The notes: a model not told the origin generated them from the letters alone. Positions 15,177-24,441 are shown, numbered from the stretch's first letter. The stretch: DNA of 45,975 nucleotides from T1Sed10-7 sp047921175 (GCA_047921175.1 JBLRWQ010000015.1:1-45975); one strand, 5' to 3'. Translations and numbers: made by a program.

Positions 15177-16193
15177 CTACAGGACGTCCCAGACGTTGCC
15201 GCTGGCCAGCAGCGCCTCGAGGTCACCCTTGCCGTGCTGCTCCGTCGCAGCCTCCACCTGACGACGTAGTTCCTCGTCGTACACCGGGCGCTCGACGTCA
15301 CGGAAGACACCGATCGGGGTGGGGCCGGTCGGGTTGGCCGACAGGCGCGACAGCGCGAACGCGCTGGTCGTCTTGTCCCGCGCGGGATCGTGCACGACGA
15401 CCCGGTCACCGGCCTCGTCCGTCGGCACGATCCGCATCGTGCCGTCCGGGTCGGCGATGACCGCGCGCTCGCCCTCCGGGCCGAACACGATCGGCTGCCC
15501 GGACTGCAGGCGGATCTGGTTGTGCTCCTTCTGCCCCTTCTCCTTCAGGGCCGCGAAGGCCCCGTTGTTGAAGATGTTGCAGTTCTGGTAGATCTCGACG
15601 AACGAGGTCCCGCGGTGCGCCTGCGCCGCGGTGAGGACCTCGGTCAGGTGGGCACGGTCGGTGTCGATGGAGCGTGCCACGAAGGTCGCGCCGACCCCCA
15701 GCGCAAGCGACACCGGGTTGACCGGCCGGTCCAGCGAGCCCATCGGGGTCGACTTATGCACCGAGCCCACCGGCGAGGTCGGCGAGTACTGCCCCTTGGT
15801 CAGCCCGTAGATCTCGTTGTTGAACAGCAGGATGTTGACGTTGACGTTGCGCCGGATCGTGTGCATCAGGTGGTTGCCCCCGATGGACAGCCCGTCGCCG
15901 TCCCCCGTCACGATCCAGATCTCGAGGTCGGGGCGGGTGATCGCGAGCCCGGTGGCCACCGTCGGTGCCCGCCCGTGGATCGTGTGGAACCCGTAGGTGT
16001 CCATGTAGTACGGGAAGCGGGACGAGCACCCGATCCCGGAGATGAACACCGTGGACTCCGGCCGGGCGCCGGAGTCCGCCAGCACGGACTGGACCGTGGC
16101 CAGGATGGCGTAGTCCCCGCACCCGGGGCACCAGCGCACCTCCCGGTCGGAGGTGAAGTCCTTCTTGGTCAGCTTGCGTTCCTTGGTCGTCAT
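15177..16193 (-). CDS. korB: 2-oxoacid (2-oxoglutarate) ferredoxin oxidoreductase, beta subunit
   Basis: A 338-residue thiamine-diphosphate subunit. The TPP/Mg motif runs from GDGDGLSIGGNH to LLFNNEIYG. Four cysteines that should hold the [4Fe-4S] cluster are present: C22 and C25 (WCPGCGDYA), C56 (GIGCSSRF) and C205 (NCNIFN). With KorA it decarboxylates a 2-oxoacid to acyl-CoA, passing electrons to ferredoxin. The actinobacterial two-subunit type usually acts on 2-oxoglutarate and can replace the NAD-linked dehydrogenase in the TCA cycle. The start is ATG 16193, overlapping the korA stop by four bases (ATGA), so translation is coupled. Substrate specificity is inferred from family habit, not read from residues. 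Confidence 0.93.
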   Translation of the reverse strand: MTTKERKLTKKDFTSDREVRWCPGCGDYAILATVQSVLADSGARPESTVFISGIGCSSRFPYYMDTYGFHTIHGRAPTVATGLAITRPDLEIWIVTGDGDGLSIGGNHLMHTIRRNVNVNILLFNNEIYGLTKGQYSPTSPVGSVHKSTPMGSLDRPVNPVSLALGVGATFVARSIDTDRAHLTEVLTAAQAHRGTSFVEIYQNCNIFNNGAFAALKEKGQKEHNQIRLQSGQPIVFGPEGERAVIADPDGTMRIVPTDEAGDRVVVHDPARDKTTSAFALSRLSANPTGPTPIGVFRDVERPVYDEELRRQVEAATEQHGKGDLEALLASGNVWDVL

Positions 16194-18082
16194 GCCTGCT
16201 CTCCCCAGCCCAGGTGCTCGATCACGCGCCGCAGCTCACCGGAGCTGAACGGCTGCCCACTGACCTTGTTGTAGGGCTTGACGTCGACCAGCGTCTTCGC
16301 GCGCAGCAGCATGGCGAGCTGGCCCATGTTGTTCTCCGGGCAGATCACGACCCGGTAGGACCGCAGTAGCTCCGGCAGGTCCGGGTGCAGCGGCGCCAGG
16401 TGCCTCAGGTGCACCCGGGCGACCTTGCGACCCTGGTCGCGCAGGTCATGGCAGGCCGCCTGGAGCGGCCCCTTGGTCGACCCCCAGCCGACGACGAGCA
16501 CGTCCGCCTCACCGCTCGGGTCGACCACCTCCAGCGGAGGCAGCGACGCGGCGATGCGGTCCAACCGCTCGTACCGCAGCTCGGTCATGTGCTGGTGGTT
16601 GGCCGGGTCGTAGGAGATGTGCCCGGAGCCCTCCTCCTTCTCGATGCCGCCGAGTCGGTGCTCCAGCCCGGGCGTGCCGGGCAGGGCCCACGGACGGGCC
16701 AGCGTCTCCTCGTCACGCAGGTACGGCGCGAAGGTGCCGTCCTCGCGGTTCGGCGCGGTCGTGAAGTGGAACATCTCCGACAGCGCAGGCAGCTCCGCGA
16801 CCTCGGGCAGCCGCCACGGCTCGGCGGAGTTGGCCAGGTAGCCGTCGGACAGCACCGCGACCGGCGTGCGGTAGGTCAGGGCGATCCGCGCGGCCTCGAC
16901 GGCGGTGTCGAAGCAGTCCGCGGGTGAGGCGGCCGCGATCACCGGCATCGGGGCCTCGCCGTTGCGACCGAACAGCAGCTGCAGCAGGTCGGACTGCTCG
17001 GTCTTGGTCGGCAGTCCGGTGGAGGGCCCGCCGCGCTGCACGTCGATCACGATCATGGGCAGCTCGGTGATGGCCGCCAGGCCCATCGCCTCGGTCTTCA
17101 GGGCGATGCCCGGACCCGAGGAGGCGGTGACGGCGAGCGATCCGCCGAAGGCCGCGCCGATGACCGAGCCCATGGCCGCGATCTCGTCCTCGGCCTGGTA
17201 GGTGGCGACCCCGAAGTGCTTCAGCTTGGCCAGCTCGTGCAGGATGTCGGAGGCCGGCGTGATGGGGTACGAGCCGTAGAACAACGGCAGACCGCTGCGC
17301 GTGCTGGCAGCCACCAGCCCGTACGCCATGGCCTGGTTGCCGGTGATGTTCCGGTAGCGCCCGGGGGCCAGCTTCGCGGGCTTGACCTCGTAGGTGAAGG
17401 CGAAGGCCTCGGTCGTGTCGCCGTAGTTCCACCCGGCCTTCAGCGCCGTGATGTTCGCCTCGGCGAGCGCGGGCTTGACGGAGAACTTGCCCTCGAGCCA
17501 GTCCTCGGTCTCCCCGATCGGCCGCGAGTACATCCACGACACGAGCCCGAGCGCCAGCATGTTCTTGCAGCGCTCGGCCTCCTTCTTGTTCAGCCTGCCG
17601 TCCTCGATCATGCCCTTGAGCGCGCCGAGGGTCAGCTCGGTGATCGGGACCTCGTGCAGCTGGTAGTCCTCCAGGCTGTGGTCCTCCAGCGGGGAGACCT
17701 CGAACCCGGCCTTGTGCAGGTTGCGCTCGGTGAACGCGTCGGTGTTGACGATGAGGATGCCGCCGGACCTCAGTGCACTGAGGTGCTTGGACAGCGCCGC
17801 CGGGTTCATCGCCACCAGCACGTCCGGGGAGTCCCCCGGGGTGTGGATGTCCTGGTCGGAGAAGTGCAACTGGAAGGAGCTCACCCCCGCCAACGTGCCG
17901 GCAGGTGCCCGGATCTCCGCCGGGAAGTCCGGCAGGGTCGCCAGGTCGTTGCCCGCGATCGCGGACTGCGTCGTGAACCGGTCGCCGGTGAGCTGCATGC
18001 CGTCACCGGAGTCACCCGCGAAGCGGATCACCGCGCTGGAGAGCTGGATCCTCTCCCGTGCCGGGGCCGTCGTGTCACTCAT
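16190..18082 (-). CDS. korA: 2-oxoacid (2-oxoglutarate) ferredoxin oxidoreductase, fused gamma-alpha subunit
   Basis: A 630-residue fusion. Residues 1-195 are the gamma domain (IRFAGDSGDGMQLTGDRF, then PDVLVAMNPAALSKHL). Residues from about 225 are the alpha/pyrimidine-binding domains (GNQAMAYGLVAA, FYGSYPITPASDILHEL, QAEDEIAAMGSVIGAAFGG, TASSGPGIALKTEAMGLA), ending with the transketolase C-terminal-like domain (DVLVVGWGSTKGPLQAA). Gamma-alpha fusion and length are normal for KorA. It pairs with KorB downstream in the same message. The enzyme needs ferredoxin, but none is encoded in this window. A 16-bp palindrome about 115 bases upstream overlaps a possible -10 box and may regulate the operon. 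Confidence 0.93.
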   Translation of the reverse strand: MSDTTAPARERIQLSSAVIRFAGDSGDGMQLTGDRFTTQSAIAGNDLATLPDFPAEIRAPAGTLAGVSSFQLHFSDQDIHTPGDSPDVLVAMNPAALSKHLSALRSGGILIVNTDAFTERNLHKAGFEVSPLEDHSLEDYQLHEVPITELTLGALKGMIEDGRLNKKEAERCKNMLALGLVSWMYSRPIGETEDWLEGKFSVKPALAEANITALKAGWNYGDTTEAFAFTYEVKPAKLAPGRYRNITGNQAMAYGLVAASTRSGLPLFYGSYPITPASDILHELAKLKHFGVATYQAEDEIAAMGSVIGAAFGGSLAVTASSGPGIALKTEAMGLAAITELPMIVIDVQRGGPSTGLPTKTEQSDLLQLLFGRNGEAPMPVIAAASPADCFDTAVEAARIALTYRTPVAVLSDGYLANSAEPWRLPEVAELPALSEMFHFTTAPNREDGTFAPYLRDEETLARPWALPGTPGLEHRLGGIEKEEGSGHISYDPANHQHMTELRYERLDRIAASLPPLEVVDPSGEADVLVVGWGSTKGPLQAACHDLRDQGRKVARVHLRHLAPLHPDLPELLRSYRVVICPENNMGQLAMLLRAKTLVDVKPYNKVSGQPFSSGELRRVIEHLGWGEQA

Positions 18083-18195
18083 CGTGCCACCTGCCCGTCC
18101 ATCACACCCATCATGTCCTCCCGCACGCCGATCGTGCGATCGTCACCGGGCCCACGTGCCCCGCCACGCTGCGGGGACGCGCCGGGGACCCGGCC

Positions 18196-18211
18196 GTAGG
18201 TCCGAACCTAC
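18196..18211. promoter_or_regulatory. Palindrome over putative korAB promoter
   Basis: GTAGGT-CCGA-ACCTAC is a perfect inverted repeat with six-base arms. On the minus strand it contains TAGGTT (18205-18210), a possible -10 box for korAB. It lies about 115 bases before the korA start. No regulator gene is adjacent, so the binding protein is unknown. Confidence 0.4.
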
Positions 18212-18252
18212 CGTGATGCCGGGAGGCCGTCGTCCTCGGGGCAACCGCGCGC

Positions 18253-18283
18253 GTCGGGCCCCAGGTCCCGACCCCCGGGGTCG
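18253..18283. terminator. Possible GC-rich terminator after the M23 gene
   Basis: Directly downstream of the M23 peptidase stop on the minus strand are two abutting inverted repeats: GTCGGG-N8-CCCGAC (18253-18272) and CGACCCC-C-GGGGTCG (18269-18283). There is no U-tract, so intrinsic termination is uncertain. Confidence 0.3.
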
Positions 18284-18285
18284 CG

Positions 18286-19506
18286 TCAGCCGCACACGCT
18301 GCGCAGGAGCGGGTAGGGGTTGACGGGCCGGCTTCCACCCACGTGGTGCTCGAAGTGGACGTGCTCCGCCCCGGCCACGGCGTTCCCCGTCGACCCGTTG
18401 GTCCCCACCTGTTGCCCGGCGCTGACCCGGGTGCCGCTGGCGACCGTGTGGCTGTCGAGGTGGAGGTACCAGAAGTGGTCGCCGTTGTCGGCCCGCAGGA
18501 CACCCCAGAGCCCGGCGCTCGGCCCGGGGCTCATCACCCGCCAGACCCCGGAGGTGATGGCACGCACGGGGATCCCCTTGGGCCCCATGATGTCGGTCCC
18601 ACGGTGCGCCCGGCCCCCGGAGCGGGCATGCCCCCAGGAGTCGATGAAGGAACGGGGCTGGTCGAGGGGACAGGCCATCCCCCCACCCGTCGACGCCGGC
18701 ACAGGGGCCGGCGCAGGGGCTGGTGCAGGCGCCGGCGCAGGGGCCGGCGCGCGGGTCGGCGCGCGGGTCGTCGCGGCGGCCTCGCGCGCCGCACGCTCGG
18801 CGTCGATCCGGGCCTGCCGCTCCGCCTCCAGCCGGGCCTGCCGCTCCGCCTCCAGCCGGGCCTGGCGCTCCTGCTCACGACGGATGCGGTCGCGCTCCTC
18901 GCGCACGTCGACCTGGAGCCCGGCGACCACCGCCTCGAGGTCGGCGTAGGCCGCCTGCAGCTCGGCCCCGACGGCCTCCTGGCGAACCAGGGCACCCTCG
19001 AGCTGCTGCTCACGCTCGGCCAGCTCGTCCTCGGCGCTCCGGAGCCGGACCCGCGACGCCTCCAGGGCCTCGGTGCTGGCCCGATCGGCGTCCACGGCGC
19101 GTTGGACCGCCTCGACCCGGGCGAGCGCGGCGGTCGGGTCCTCGCTGGCCAGGAACACCGTCAGCGGGTCCAGCGCCGCCCCGTGCATGAAGACGGCCCG
19201 GATCCGGGTACCGACCAGCTCGTCGAGCTCCACGAGCTCCGTCCGCAGTCGGCGGACCACCCGCTCCAGCTCGTCCCGCTCGCCCTCGAGCAGGGCGATC
19301 TCGGCGACGAGCTCCTCCCGGGCCACGGTGGCCGCATCCAGGCGCCCCTGGACCTCCGCCTGTGCTGCCTCCGCGGCCGCCAGCTCACGCTCGATGCGCC
19401 CGAGCTGCCCGCCCTGCGCCAGCGCCGGCAGCTCCAGCACGAGGACCGCGAGCAGCACCACCGCGAGCAGCAGGTGCCGGCGCAGCGGCAGGCGGGTCAC
19501 GGACAC
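18286..19506 (-). CDS. M23-family peptidoglycan hydrolase with coiled coil (EnvC/NlpD-like)
   Basis: A 406-residue exported protein. Residues 9-31 form a signal peptide (LRRHLLLAVVLLAV..., possible cleavage after PALA). A long coiled coil (about 35-270, including three (R)QARLEAE-type repeats) follows, then an Ala/Pro linker with AP dipeptides, and a C-terminal M23 domain. The zinc motifs are HRGTDI (H-x3-D) and HVHFEHH (H-x-H), so the peptidase looks active. The layout matches septal amidase activators and RipA/MepM-type endopeptidases acting in the periplasm or wall. GTG 19506 was chosen because GGGAG lies nine bases upstream; GTG 19500 is an alternative. A minus-strand TACGCT (19545-19550) may be its -10. 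Confidence 0.88.
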   Translation of the reverse strand: MSVTRLPLRRHLLLAVVLLAVLVLELPALAQGGQLGRIERELAAAEAAQAEVQGRLDAATVAREELVAEIALLEGERDELERVVRRLRTELVELDELVGTRIRAVFMHGAALDPLTVFLASEDPTAALARVEAVQRAVDADRASTEALEASRVRLRSAEDELAEREQQLEGALVRQEAVGAELQAAYADLEAVVAGLQVDVREERDRIRREQERQARLEAERQARLEAERQARIDAERAAREAAATTRAPTRAPAPAPAPAPAPAPAPVPASTGGGMACPLDQPRSFIDSWGHARSGGRAHRGTDIMGPKGIPVRAITSGVWRVMSPGPSAGLWGVLRADNGDHFWYLHLDSHTVASGTRVSAGQQVGTNGSTGNAVAGAEHVHFEHHVGGSRPVNPYPLLRSVCG

Positions 19507-19558
19507 GACGCGGCACTCCCGTTGGTCGGCGACGAGCGGCAGGGAGCGTACGCGCTCG

Positions 19559-19585
19559 CCGGCCCCGTGCCGCTCCCGGGGCCGG
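19559..19585. terminator. Strong GC hairpin downstream of gltB
   Basis: CCGGCCCCG-N9-CGGGGCCGG has perfect nine-base arms and begins 19 bases after the gltB stop on the minus strand, before the M23 promoter. It lacks a U-tract, but its position between two same-strand genes supports a terminator role. Confidence 0.5.
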
Positions 19586-19603
19586 CCGGCCGGACAGGAC
19601 CCG

Positions 19604-22600
19604 TCAGTCGAGCTTCGCGCTGGCCGCGCCGGTGGCGGCGACCCGGTCCATCTCGGTCTTCGGCGCGACGCGCCAGAACGCCTCCGACCCCCTGGCCCAG
19701 TCGTCCAGCAGTGCCTGCGCGCGGGTCGAGCCGGTGACGGTCGCATGCTCCTCGACCAGCTGCCGCACCCGGGCGAGCTGCCCGCCGTCGGGGCGGCGCG
19801 CCTCGACCAGCTGGCGGTTGACGCGGGCCAGCACGTCGCCGCGCGGGTCGTGCACGAAGCACTCCCCGCCGCTCATCCCGGCACCGATGTTGTGCCCGGT
19901 CGGCCCCAGCACCACGACCGTCCCGCCGGTCATGTACTCGCAGGCGTGGTCGCCGGTGCCCTCGACGACCGCGGACGCACCGGAGTTGCGGACCGCGAAG
20001 CGCTCGCCGGTCCGCCCCGCGACGAACAGCTGGCCGCCGGTGGCGCCGTACAGCACGGTGTTGCCGACCAGCACCGGGTCGCCCGCGTCGTCCTCCGGCG
20101 CCCGGATCACGATCCGACCGCCGCCCAGCCCCTTGCCGACGTAGTCGTTGGCCTCGCCGTCGAGGACGAGCTCGAGCCCGCGGGTCGCGAAGGCCCCGAA
20201 CGACTGCCCCGCCGTCCCGGTGAACCGCAGCCGGGCGAGGCCGGGCGGGTCCTCCTCGCCGAACTCGAGCCCGACCGCGCCGCCGATACGGGCGCCCACG
20301 GTGCGGTCGGCGTTGGAGATCGCGTAGGTGAACTCGGTGATGCCGCCCAGGAAGATGGTCTCGAGCGCATCCTCGAAGGCCCGGTCGCCGAGTGCGCTAC
20401 GGGGATCCTGGATCGGGACCCGGCCGGTGAAGTGGCGGTCACCGACACCCGGGTCGTGGAGCAGGGGTGCGACGTCGATCCGTGCGGCCTTGCCCTCGAG
20501 CCCGGACCGGCGGGACAGCAGGTCGACCCGACCGACCGCCTCGTCCAGGGAGCTGAGGCCCAGCTCGGCCAGCAGCTCACGGACCTCGTGCGCGACCATC
20601 GTGAGGTAGGCCGCGACCATCTCCGGGGTACCGGCGAACTTGGCCCTGAGGTCCAGCCGCTGGGTCGCGATCCCCACCGGGCAGGTATCCCGGTGACAGG
20701 CGCGGGCCATGATGCAGCCCTCGGCGAACAGCGCCGCGGTCCCGAAGGAGTACTCGTCGGCACCGAGCAGGGCGGCGAGCAGCACATCGTGGCCGGTCTT
20801 GAACCCGCCATCCACCCGGAGCTTCACCCGGCCGCGCAGCCGGTTGTGCCGGAGCGTCTGCTGGACCTCGGCCAGCCCGAGCTCCCAGGGCAGCCCGGCG
20901 TGCTGGATCGACGACAGCGGCGAGGCGCCGGTGCCGCCGTCGTTGCCGGAGATGTGGATCGAGTCCGCGAGCGCCTTGACCACCCCGGCCGCGACCGTGC
21001 CGATGCCATGCTCGGCCACGAGCTTGACGTCGACCAGCGCCTCGGGGTTGACCTGCTTGAGGTCGAAGATCAGCTGGGCGAGGTCCTCGATCGAGTAGAT
21101 GTCGTGGTGGGGCGGCGGGCTGATCAAGGTCACGCCCGGCGTGGTGTGGCGGAGCCGCGCGATCTCCTCGGTGACCTTGTGCCCCGGGATCTGGCCGCCC
21201 TCGCCGGGCTTGGACCCCTGGGCGACCTTGATCTGGAGCAGGTGGGCGTTCGCGAGGTACTCCGGGGTGACCCCGAAGCGGCCCGAGGCGACCTGCTTCA
21301 TGCGGCAGTCGAGGTCGCGCTCGCTCCACCGGGTCCGGAAGCGGGCCGGGTCCTCCCCACCCTCCCCGGAGTTGGCCTTGCCCCCGATCAGGTTCAGGGC
21401 CGCGGCCAGGGTCTCGTGGGCCTCGGCGGACAGCGCGCCGTGGGACATCGCCCCGGTGGAGAACCGGGCCGTGATGGCCTCGACCGGCTCCACCTCCTCC
21501 AGCGGGATCGGTCGGTCGGCCGCGGTCGGCACCAGGAAGTCCCGCGGGTAGGCCGGCGGGCGGGAACGCACGGTGGCGCTGAAGTGGCGGTACAGCTCGA
21601 TCCGGCCCTCGTCGGCGGCGGTCCGCAGCAGCGCCGCGGTGGTGCCGTCCACCTCGGTGCGGGCACCGACGCCGTCGAGCCGGAACGGGGTCGTGGAGGG
21701 TCGGCGGCCGAGGCCGAGCACGTCGTGCAGCGCGTCGACGACCGGCTTGGACATGTCGTGGAACTCGCCGCCCTGCTTCCACTTGATGATGCCGGGGCTG
21801 GACAGGTCCGGCAGCGCCACCGCGCCGTCGTCGCCGGGAGCCGGGAAGGCCTCGGCGTGCTGGGCGAGGACCTCGGCGGCCAGGTCGGCGAGGCTGAGCC
21901 CGCCGAGGGTGGACCTCGTGCCGGTGAAGCAGGTCTCGATCACGTCCTGCCCGAGGCCGAGCGCCTCGAAGATCTGCGCCGAGCGGTAGGAGTCCAGCAC
22001 GCTGATGCCCATCTTGGACATGATCTTCAGCACGCCGTCCTCGAGCGCGTTGCGGTAGCGCTCCTGCGCGACCGACGCCGGCGGGTTGTCGCCGCCGATG
22101 CGTCCCTCGTCGGCCAGGTCGGCGATGGTCTGCAGCACCAGCCGCGGCACGATCGCATCGGCGCCGTAGCCGAGCAGGGTGGCGGCGTCGTGGGTCTCGC
22201 GGGCCTCGTCGGTCTCGGCCACCAGCGAGGTGGCGGTCCGCAGGTTCTCGCGCAGCAGCCGCTGGTGCACCGCACCCACGGCGAGCAGGATCGGGACCCG
22301 GGCCCGGTCGGCGTCGACGCCGACGTCGGAGACGACCACCACCCCGGCACCGGCGCGGACGTGGGCGACGGCCTCGTCACCGAGCCGCTGCAGCGCCGCC
22401 GCGAGCCCGGCGGGCCCCGCGACGACGGAGAAGGTCGCGTCCACCGCCTGGACCGCGAAGGGCAGGTCCGGCGAGAGCACGATGCGTTGCAGCCCGTCCG
22501 GGTAGAGGAAGAACGATCCGAGCTCGATCAGCTGCGCCGCCTCGGGCGTCTCGGTCAGGACCGAGGCGCGGGGCCCGAGCAGCGTCCGAAGGCTCATCAC

Positions 22601-24256
22601 CTCCGATTCGCGGTAGTGGTCGATCGGCGGGTTGGTGACCTGCGCGAAGCGCTGCTTGAGGAAGTGCGACACCGGCCGGCGGACCTGGCTGAGCGCCTCC
22701 ATGGGGGTGTCGTCCCCCATCGAGGAGGTCGTCTCCTTGCCCTGGGTCGCCATCGGCCGCAGGATCGAGATCAGCTCCTCCTTGGTGATCCCGAAGGCCA
22801 GCTGGCGCTGGCGCAGATCCGCGGGCACGCCTTCCACCGGCTGGCCGGCCGCGACGGTCCGCATGCGCTCCGCCAGCCAGGCCCCGTAGGGCCCGCCGGC
22901 GGCCAGGCGCAGCTTGATCTCGCGGTCCTCCTGCAGGCCACCCTCGCCGGGGTCGACGCACAGCATCTGCCCGGGGCCCAGCCGCTCCCGGCGGACCTTG
23001 CCGCGGTGCTCGGGGTGGTCGGTGGGCAGCGAGGTCGCGACGGCACCGACCTCGGAGGAGGCCACGACCGTGCCGTCCTCGCAGACGTGGTAGCGCAGCG
23101 GCCGGAGCCCGTTGCGGTCCAGACCCGCCGCGACGCGGACCCCGTCGGTGAAGATCAGGCCCGCGGGGCCGTCCCAGGGCTCCACCAGGCAGGAGTGGTA
23201 CCGGTAGAAGTCGTGGACGGCGGGCTCGAGGTCGCGGGCGCCCTCCCAGACCTGGGGGACGAGCATCGCCTGGGCGTGGCGCACGTCGCGGCCGCCGAGG
23301 ACCAAGAGCTCGAGCGCGGCGTCCAGCTTGGCGGAGTCGGACTGCCCGTGGTCGATGACCGGGGGCAGGAGCTCCGGCGCGGCCCAATCCACGCCGTCGA
23401 CCGACATGGCGCCGGGCACGAACTGGCCCTCCCGGGCCCGCATGAGGTTGAGGTTGCCGTCGATCGTGTTGATCTCGCCGTTGTGGCACAGGGTCCGGAA
23501 CGGCTGCGCGCGCTCCCAGGAGGGGGCCGTGTTGGTCGAGAACCGGGAGTGGTAGATGGCGAGCCCCGAGGTGAACCGCTCGTCGCGCAGGTCGAGGTAG
23601 AAGGCATCGAGCTGGTCCGCATCGGCCATGGCCTTGTAGGTCACGGTCAGGAAGGAGCAGCTGGCGGCGTAGAAGCGCACGCCGGCAGCCTCGCAGGCCT
23701 TCCGGGCACGTCGGCGCACGCGGTAGGCGGCCCGCTCCGCGGCACGATCGTCGAACCCCTCCGGCCGGCCCAGCACCGCCTGGAGCAGCGCGGGCTGCGC
23801 GGCCAGCGCGATCTCCCCGATCGCGTCCGGGTCCGTCGGTACGGCGCGGAACCCGGCCAGGGTGACACCCTCGGCGGCACAGGCGGCGGCGACGGCCTCC
23901 TGCGCGGTGGTGCGGGCCGCCTCGTCCTCCGGTCGGTCGCCCGCCTGCAGGAACAGCATCGCCAGCCCGGTCCGCTCCGGTGCCACCTCGGCACCGAGCT
24001 CGCTGGCCCAGCGCGCAGCCAGCTCCCGTGGGATCTGGGTCAGGACGCCGGCACCGTCGCCGGAGCGGGCGTCCGCCGCCACGGCACCGCGGTGCTTCAC
24101 GCCGCACAGCCCCTGCAGGGCGAGCTCGACGATGCTGCGCCGGGACTGGCCATCGACGTGCGCGACGAACCCGATCCCGCAGGCATCACGTTCGGCGTCG
24201 AGGTCGAACCCCCGCGGCGAGGTGGGGGGGACCGGTGTGCGGGCGGGGTCGACCAT
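19604..24256 (-). CDS. gltB: glutamate synthase, large (alpha) subunit GltB
   Basis: A 1550-residue glutamate synthase. The N-terminal class II amidotransferase begins after a 25-residue propeptide at C26 (RDACGIGFVAHVDG), the expected catalytic cysteine. The central and FMN-binding domains contain GGKANSGEGGEDPARF, the SPPPHHDIYSIEDLAQLI stretch and GNDGGTGASPL. The [3Fe-4S] ligands C-x5-C-x4-C are present in EGCIMARACHRDTCPVGIA. The C-terminal beta-helix (GGxVVVLGPTGHNIGAGMSGG) is complete. It makes two glutamates from glutamine and 2-oxoglutarate. No gltD is adjacent, so the electron donor (GltD elsewhere, or ferredoxin) is open. ATG 24256 has GGAGG six bases upstream. The gene has a long, structured leader. 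Confidence 0.96.
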   Translation of the reverse strand: MVDPARTPVPPTSPRGFDLDAERDACGIGFVAHVDGQSRRSIVELALQGLCGVKHRGAVAADARSGDGAGVLTQIPRELAARWASELGAEVAPERTGLAMLFLQAGDRPEDEAARTTAQEAVAAACAAEGVTLAGFRAVPTDPDAIGEIALAAQPALLQAVLGRPEGFDDRAAERAAYRVRRRARKACEAAGVRFYAASCSFLTVTYKAMADADQLDAFYLDLRDERFTSGLAIYHSRFSTNTAPSWERAQPFRTLCHNGEINTIDGNLNLMRAREGQFVPGAMSVDGVDWAAPELLPPVIDHGQSDSAKLDAALELLVLGGRDVRHAQAMLVPQVWEGARDLEPAVHDFYRYHSCLVEPWDGPAGLIFTDGVRVAAGLDRNGLRPLRYHVCEDGTVVASSEVGAVATSLPTDHPEHRGKVRRERLGPGQMLCVDPGEGGLQEDREIKLRLAAGGPYGAWLAERMRTVAAGQPVEGVPADLRQRQLAFGITKEELISILRPMATQGKETTSSMGDDTPMEALSQVRRPVSHFLKQRFAQVTNPPIDHYRESEVMSLRTLLGPRASVLTETPEAAQLIELGSFFLYPDGLQRIVLSPDLPFAVQAVDATFSVVAGPAGLAAALQRLGDEAVAHVRAGAGVVVVSDVGVDADRARVPILLAVGAVHQRLLRENLRTATSLVAETDEARETHDAATLLGYGADAIVPRLVLQTIADLADEGRIGGDNPPASVAQERYRNALEDGVLKIMSKMGISVLDSYRSAQIFEALGLGQDVIETCFTGTRSTLGGLSLADLAAEVLAQHAEAFPAPGDDGAVALPDLSSPGIIKWKQGGEFHDMSKPVVDALHDVLGLGRRPSTTPFRLDGVGARTEVDGTTAALLRTAADEGRIELYRHFSATVRSRPPAYPRDFLVPTAADRPIPLEEVEPVEAITARFSTGAMSHGALSAEAHETLAAALNLIGGKANSGEGGEDPARFRTRWSERDLDCRMKQVASGRFGVTPEYLANAHLLQIKVAQGSKPGEGGQIPGHKVTEEIARLRHTTPGVTLISPPPHHDIYSIEDLAQLIFDLKQVNPEALVDVKLVAEHGIGTVAAGVVKALADSIHISGNDGGTGASPLSSIQHAGLPWELGLAEVQQTLRHNRLRGRVKLRVDGGFKTGHDVLLAALLGADEYSFGTAALFAEGCIMARACHRDTCPVGIATQRLDLRAKFAGTPEMVAAYLTMVAHEVRELLAELGLSSLDEAVGRVDLLSRRSGLEGKAARIDVAPLLHDPGVGDRHFTGRVPIQDPRSALGDRAFEDALETIFLGGITEFTYAISNADRTVGARIGGAVGLEFGEEDPPGLARLRFTGTAGQSFGAFATRGLELVLDGEANDYVGKGLGGGRIVIRAPEDDAGDPVLVGNTVLYGATGGQLFVAGRTGERFAVRNSGASAVVEGTGDHACEYMTGGTVVVLGPTGHNIGAGMSGGECFVHDPRGDVLARVNRQLVEARRPDGGQLARVRQLVEEHATVTGSTRAQALLDDWARGSEAFWRVAPKTEMDRVAATGAASAKLD

Positions 24257-24277
24257 GGCGGGCCTCCGACAGCTCGA

Positions 24278-24306
24278 GGGTCCCGACGCCGCTGCATCGG
24301 GGACCC
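24278..24306. promoter_or_regulatory. Stem-loop in the gltB leader, next to the ribosome-binding site
   Basis: Read on the minus strand, GGGTCCCCGA pairs with TCGGGACCC across a ten-base loop, with a single bulged C. It ends about eleven bases before the GGAGG of gltB, so it could affect translation initiation. It matches no riboswitch class that I recognise. Confidence 0.4.
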
Positions 24307-24362
24307 GGTGGGGCCGCCGGTCGCGCGGGGACCGACGGCAGGTGGACCGCGCCGGACGCACG

Positions 24363-24400
24363 AACGGCGCCCGCGGATCCGGGGACACGCGAGCGCCGTT
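24363..24400. promoter_or_regulatory. Second inverted repeat in the gltB leader
   Basis: AACGGCGC-N22-GCGCCGTT has perfect eight-base arms. It lies just inside the predicted start of the gltB transcript, and together with 24278-24306 makes the roughly 150-base leader structured. It could equally be a protein-binding site. Confidence 0.35.
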
Positions 24401-24411
24401 GCTCTGCGGGC

Positions 24412-24441
24412 ACGGTACCGGGGGACCGACGATGGTGTCCA
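24412..24441 (-). promoter_or_regulatory. Putative gltB promoter
   Basis: On the minus strand TGGACA (24436-24441, one mismatch to TTGACA) and TACCGT (24412-24417) are separated by 18 bases. Transcription would begin near 24405, giving a leader of about 150 bases. On the other strand TACGCT (24455-24460) is a possible -10 for the divergent crotonase gene. Confidence 0.45.
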
